Made by a program: the position numbers and the translations under genes | Notes under the pieces: model-generated | Databases searched by the model: none | What the model was told of the DNA's origin: nothing | Seen by the model: the letters and a program-made list of their open reading frames with translations, nothing else | Shown: piece by piece, positions 60,886 to 64,000 of the stretch | Position numbering within the stretch: position 1 is the stretch's first letter | Layout of the letters: each line of letters begins with the position of its first letter | NCBI GenBank assembly: GCA_023423045.1 | Contig: JAFAGA010000065.1 | Span: forward strand, 1-64,000 | DNA: 64,000 bases | From: Bacillota bacterium | GTDB taxonomy: Bacteria > Bacillota > Clostridia > Lachnospirales > Lachnospiraceae | Direction of reading: 5' to 3'

Positions 60886-62841
60886 TTAGAGGATTTCCCC
60901 TTTCTCATAAGTGATCTCCAGGTCCGGCTGGTGTCCCTTATCCATCTTGTGTCTTGCCTTGCGGTTTTCCACACTGTCAAATACGATGGAGAAATCATAA
61001 TTATCCGGATACATTTCAGAAGCAGCCACCTTCAGCTGAAGCCTCTTGTGATTAACATATTCCTTTCTTTTCTGAATCTGGACTCCCACCTCGCCCTTTT
61101 CATTTGCCTTGCAAAAGACAATTCCTATTTTTTTCTGGGGATATACCACCACGCTGTCTCCCACCTGAAAGCGCTGACTTCTGGTACTGACGGGCTTTGC
61201 TGCCCCGGCTTTTTCGATATGGGGAGCAGCTATGGTGGAGGGCTTTTTCTCTTCCATACCTTCAATTATCGTCTCCAGGAGATCTGGGCTGGTATTGGGA
61301 TAAGAACTTTCACCATCCCTGCAATAAGCTTCCTGGTAGGCCCGCTCCAGCATATGCTTGGGGAGGCCCAGGCGCTTTGCGATATATAAGGCACAGCTCT
61401 CACCGGCCTCACCGATCTCCAAGCGGTACAGTGGTCTTAAGCTTTCCCGGTCAAATGCCATTCTTGCATTGACCAGACCCTCCGATTTGGCGGCGTATTC
61501 CTTTACCTCCGGGTAATGGGTGGTAGCTACAAAAAGACAGCCCTTTAGCCTTAGCTCCTCGAGAATAGCGATGGCGATACCCATTCCCTCCGCAGGGTCA
61601 GTGCCGGAGCCAAGTTCATCCAATAAAACCAGGCTATCCGCATTTGCATGGTCTAAGATGTGGATGATATTCGTGATATGGGAAGAGAATGTGGATAAAT
61701 TCTCTGTAATACTCTGTCCGTCTCCGATATCGCAGAGGATTTGGTTGTTCATGCACAGCTCGGCGGTTTCACAGGGTACATGGAGCCCGCTCTGCGCCAT
61801 TAATTGGAGCAGACCCACGGTTTTTAATGCAACTGTCTTGCCGCCGGTGTTCGGTCCGGTGATAACAATGCCGGAGCTTTCCCCGCCCAATTCAAAATCC
61901 AGGGGTACACATTCTTCTGCCTTGATTAAGGGATGGCGTCCGCTCTCAATGCGGATATGGCGTTCCGTGTTGATTTTAGCGGCAACAGCTTTCATGTCGG
62001 CGCTGAGCTTTGCCTTGGCAAAGATGAAATCCAGAGTCTCCATGGCTTCCATATTCAGACGTATCCGAAAGGCTTCCTCTACAACCAGTGAAGTGAGCGT
62101 ATACAGAATACGGCGCTCCTCATTGCTCTCCGCAATTTCAAGGAGGGAGAGCTCTTCCCTCAGCTTGGCGGCGCTGGTCGGTTCGATGAAATAGGTTGCA
62201 CCGCTGGAGGAGATATCAAGCACGGAGCCGCTGACCATATGCTTATATTCTTTTTTTACGGGAAGGACAAAATGTCCGTTTCTTGTGGAAACATAACCGT
62301 CGGTAAACCATTCCTTCTTGCCGCGAAGCTGAGCTTCCAGCTTTGATTTCATCTCAGTGCGCAGCTGTTCCATTTTGCGCCGGATATCCTTTAATTCTTT
62401 AGAGGCGCTGTCATCGACACTGTTATTACGGATCGCTCCTTCAATTTCTCCCGATAAGGCGGATAAATCGTCGATGGAACCACCGTAGCCTGCAATATCT
62501 ACGTACAAAGATTCGGCCCGTTTAAGAAAGCTCTTCATGCGCTTACAGGCATTGATGAAGAGGCCAATCTGGGTTAATTGCTCCGGCACCAGCATGGAAC
62601 CCTTCTCTGACAGCTCTAGCAGCATACCGATGTCCTTCATTACCGCCAGCGGCGGTGACCCGATGTGGTCCAGTATTATTCTGCCCTCGGTAGTATCTTT
62701 GAGTCTTGCGGTTACCTCCCATTCCTTAAGATAGGGTTTCAGTTCCAAAAGCTTTTGCTTTGCCTGCTGGGACAGTGAATATTCGCTCAGCTTCTCCAAT
62801 ATTTTATGAAATTCCAATGCATGGTTTGATTTTTCTATCAT
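60886..62841 (-). CDS. MutS2-like ATPase without Smr domain
   Basis: This 651-residue protein resembles MutS2 in its core: lever/clamp helices, Walker A GPNTGGKT, the ST motif, Walker B LVLLDELGSGTDPAEG and TTHYPEVKEYA. MutS2 of Bacillus has about 785 residues and ends in an Smr nuclease domain; here the chain ends at TYEKGEIL with no Smr. It keeps a KOW-like SVVVYPQKKIGIVF segment. It may be a paralogue acting on DNA branches or stalled ribosomes. The start at 62841 follows AAGGAG; an ATG at 62874 is less likely. A leader with two terminators precedes it. Confidence 0.85.
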   Translation of the reverse strand: MIEKSNHALEFHKILEKLSEYSLSQQAKQKLLELKPYLKEWEVTARLKDTTEGRIILDHIGSPPLAVMKDIGMLLELSEKGSMLVPEQLTQIGLFINACKRMKSFLKRAESLYVDIAGYGGSIDDLSALSGEIEGAIRNNSVDDSASKELKDIRRKMEQLRTEMKSKLEAQLRGKKEWFTDGYVSTRNGHFVLPVKKEYKHMVSGSVLDISSSGATYFIEPTSAAKLREELSLLEIAESNEERRILYTLTSLVVEEAFRIRLNMEAMETLDFIFAKAKLSADMKAVAAKINTERHIRIESGRHPLIKAEECVPLDFELGGESSGIVITGPNTGGKTVALKTVGLLQLMAQSGLHVPCETAELCMNNQILCDIGDGQSITENLSTFSSHITNIIHILDHANADSLVLLDELGSGTDPAEGMGIAIAILEELRLKGCLFVATTHYPEVKEYAAKSEGLVNARMAFDRESLRPLYRLEIGEAGESCALYIAKRLGLPKHMLERAYQEAYCRDGESSYPNTSPDLLETIIEGMEEKKPSTIAAPHIEKAGAAKPVSTRSQRFQVGDSVVVYPQKKIGIVFCKANEKGEVGVQIQKRKEYVNHKRLQLKVAASEMYPDNYDFSIVFDSVENRKARHKMDKGHQPDLEITYEKGEIL

Positions 62842-62938
62842 TTTAATTTTCTCCTTACTCCTTCTTTCCTGCAATTCCAGGTCCGCGGCCGAGGTACGCT
62901 AATGCGTTATATTGTCATAAGCGCCGCAATAAATAAAA

Positions 62939-62986
62939 GCCCACAAAAGTTCCACCGATACAAATGGGTAGAATACTCCTGTGGGC
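62939..62986 (-). terminator. Second leader terminator before the MutS2-like gene
   Basis: On the minus strand GCCCACA pairs with TGTGGGC and is followed by TTTTATTTATT. It lies about 100 bases upstream of the MutS2-like start. Confidence 0.65.
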
Positions 62987-63011
62987 AAATCGCAGTCCTG
63001 GAATGCGATTT
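62987..63011 (-). other. Perfect 8-bp hairpin in the MutS2-like leader
   Basis: AAATCGCA and TGCGATTT flank a 9-base loop, directly beside the second terminator. Its closeness suggests a shared RNA fold. Confidence 0.55.
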
Positions 63012-63043
63012 TGTCTTGGCTGCAGCGTTTCTTACAAAATAAA

Positions 63044-63074
63044 AAGGCATAACAGGATAACCCTATTATGCCTT
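63044..63074 (-). terminator. First leader terminator before the MutS2-like gene
   Basis: On the minus strand AAGGCATAATAGG pairs with CCTGTTATGCCTT (one mismatch), followed by TTTATTTTG. Confidence 0.7.
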
Positions 63075-63226
63075 GCTGAATTCGAAAGAGCATGGAAAGC
63101 CGGCTGCATTTCTCTATTACAAGACAGTTTTTGAGTATTTACTGTAAAGGCGGAAAGTTGGGTACAATAAAACAAGGTATACAACAAGTGTACCCAAACT
63201 AATTCAATTCACAAATTTTAAACAGC

Positions 63227-63271
63227 TTACTGCTGTCTAAAATTCACCTCATTTACAGATAATACCGACAT
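63227..63271 (-). CDS. Candidate 14-residue leader peptide
   Basis: AAAGGACGG precedes an ATG opening MSVLSVNEVNFRQQ, which stops at TAA about 150 bases before the first leader terminator. The promoter, tiny ORF, terminator order matches the ABC exporter leader at 31356-31606. Confidence 0.35.
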   Translation of the reverse strand: MSVLSVNEVNFRQQ

Positions 63272-63344
63272 AAAAACCGTCCTTTCATTGATATTATATT
63301 CAGATCAGGAACATTAAGCTATGGACCAATCTGTTTCACTCGAC

Positions 63345-63373
63345 ATTATATCATGAACGACCCCGGGTGTAAA
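63345..63373 (-). promoter_or_regulatory. Promoter between HxlR and the MutS2-like leader
   Basis: On the minus strand TTTACA (complement of 63368-63373) and TATAAT (complement of 63345-63350) are 17 bp apart. Transcription would start near 63338 and give a leader of about 500 bases before the MutS2-like gene. Confidence 0.75.
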
Positions 63374-63382
63374 GGGGAGGAA

Positions 63383-63808
63383 TTATTTTGCTGCGGACAG
63401 TTCCTCCTTTGGGATTACCTTGCCGCAATGGCTGCAATAATATTGCTGCTGGGCGCTATGGCCGCATTCGCTATGAACCAGACGTCCCGGACAATCCTTC
63501 AGATGTCTCTCACCCCATAGCATGAGGCTGTGAAAGATATCATCAAGATCAGCTCCGCTGGGGCTTAATAGATACTGATATCTGGGAGGATGGGATTGAT
63601 AAAGCCGGCTGGTAATCAATCCGTCCGTCTCCAGGCTCTTCAGGCGTTCGGAGAGAAGATTGGAGGGAATCCCCTCCAGATGTTCTTTGATCTCCTTATA
63701 GGTGGCATGCCCCAGCTTGAGCTGGCGAAGAATGAGAAGCGTCCATTTATCCCCGATCAGATTTAAGGTTTGCGCGATGGTACAGGGAAGCTGATAGGTG
63801 TTCTTCAT
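63383..63808 (-). CDS. HxlR-family winged-helix regulator with C-terminal zinc-ribbon-like Cys motifs
   Basis: This 141-residue HxlR/MarR-like regulator has the typical CTIAQTLNLIGDKWTLLILRQL start, with the conserved N-terminal Cys at residue 9. The recognition region is IPSNLLSERLKSLETDGLI. The C-terminal extension has CPGRLVHSECGHSAQQQYYCSHCGKV (given here in parts: CGH and C-S-H-C), like a zinc ribbon. It may sense thiol or electrophile stress. AAAGGAG precedes the ATG. It lies 14 bp behind a thioredoxin-like gene on the same strand, which fits a redox role. Confidence 0.88.
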   Translation of the reverse strand: MKNTYQLPCTIAQTLNLIGDKWTLLILRQLKLGHATYKEIKEHLEGIPSNLLSERLKSLETDGLITSRLYQSHPPRYQYLLSPSGADLDDIFHSLMLWGERHLKDCPGRLVHSECGHSAQQQYYCSHCGKVIPKEELSAAK

Positions 63809-63822
63809 GAGCGGGCACTCCT

Positions 63823-64000
63823 TTACTTCGTAGAATCGATGGTCTGCTGTATTGCGTTGTCGATCATATCCCTGGTCATCATGGAAGGGATATAGCCATA
63901 GATATTTCCGTCTGTATTAATAAAGAAGGTGGTCGGGAAAGCGGAAATATAGTAATCTGCCAGAACCTCACCGGTCTCATCAAATACAACCGGGAAGGTA
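63823..64000 (-). CDS. Thioredoxin-like (TlpA/ResA type) protein, 3' end only
   Basis: The last 58 codons of a minus-strand gene running off the window. The visible part reads LADYYISAFPTTFFINTDG, with the cis-Pro (FPTTF) of the thioredoxin fold, then GYIPSMMTRDMIDNAIQQ. The active-site CxxC would lie outside the window. It is probably an extracytoplasmic thiol-disulfide protein, co-transcribed with the HxlR gene. Confidence 0.75.
   Translation of the reverse strand, partial: TFPVVFDETGEVLADYYISAFPTTFFINTDGNIYGYIPSMMTRDMIDNAIQQTIDSTK

Noticed and set aside
62899..63093. 64-codon minus-strand frame through the MutS2-like leader
   Set aside because: It runs through two terminator hairpins and has no ribosome site; the leader is better explained as RNA.
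1..64000. CRISPR arrays, intact insertion sequences, prophage genes, rRNA
   Set aside because: No regularly spaced repeats with unique spacers, no transposase or integrase motif and no rRNA-like sequence were seen on either strand.

Overview
The window looks like the chromosome of a spore-forming, strictly anaerobic, saccharolytic member of the Clostridia, most likely a Lachnospiraceae-type organism. The indications are the complete [FeFe]-hydrogenase maturation set hydE-hydG-hydF, a GlgC/GlgD pair typical of Firmicutes, a PPi-type phosphofructokinase, a CotF-like coat protein, a GerMN lipoprotein, strong AGGAGG ribosome sites and many AraC regulators beside carbohydrate genes. No rRNA, tRNA, CRISPR array, phage or intact transposon was seen. 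The species cannot be named from the sequence alone.

Layout. 1-5.7 kb: a 2-hydroxyacid dehydrogenase, a secreted three-CBM GH16 beta-glucanase and two AraC regulators. 6.2-18.9 kb: a glycan-use region with a GH116-like and a GH172 enzyme on the plus strand, two Cys-type sulfatases behind an LplABC-type sugar ABC importer on the minus strand, and a divergent membrane-anchored AraC sensor-regulator. 19-27 kb: an FG-GAP-like protein and a DUF3160 lipoprotein, truA, a YcaQ-type DNA glycosylase, DUF503, an acetyltransferase, a TraB/ChaN-like lipoprotein and a 26-codon TTG-start gene. 27-31.7 kb: PPi-PFK, a 127-bp palindrome and an ABC-2 exporter behind an attenuator-like leader. 31.7-42.3 kb: a GNAT-like protein, metF, the GerMN lipoprotein, a ROK kinase/6-phospho-beta-glucosidase operon with a divergent AraC gene, two DUF2087 proteins and a three-gene membrane operon. 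42.3-46.8 kb: decayed sequence, then hydE-hydG-hydF. 46.8-58.4 kb: a WG-repeat protein, then glgB-glgC-glgD-glgA, a second GT5 synthase and an IlvD/Edd-family dehydratase. 58.4-64 kb: a hairpin cluster, CotF-like protein, diguanylate cyclase, an internally deleted SDR, a Smr-less MutS2-like ATPase behind a long leader, an HxlR regulator and the 3' end of a thioredoxin-like gene.

How it fits together. Secreted or cell-associated enzymes and sulfatases would release sugars from a sulfated or beta-linked glycan. The ABC importer takes them up under control of the divergent sensor. Intracellular beta-glucosides may be phosphorylated by the ROK kinase and cleaved by the GH1 enzyme. Carbon flows through PPi-PFK, surplus is stored as glycogen, and reductant leaves as H2 through a hydrogenase encoded elsewhere but matured by HydEFG.

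The most interesting non-gene material is in the spacers: two promoter/tiny-ORF/terminator leaders (before the ABC exporter and the MutS2-like gene), a covarying stem-loop repeat family, a TA-bounded 127-bp palindrome, and three independent three-copy minisatellites with 17-19 bp units just upstream of start codons.
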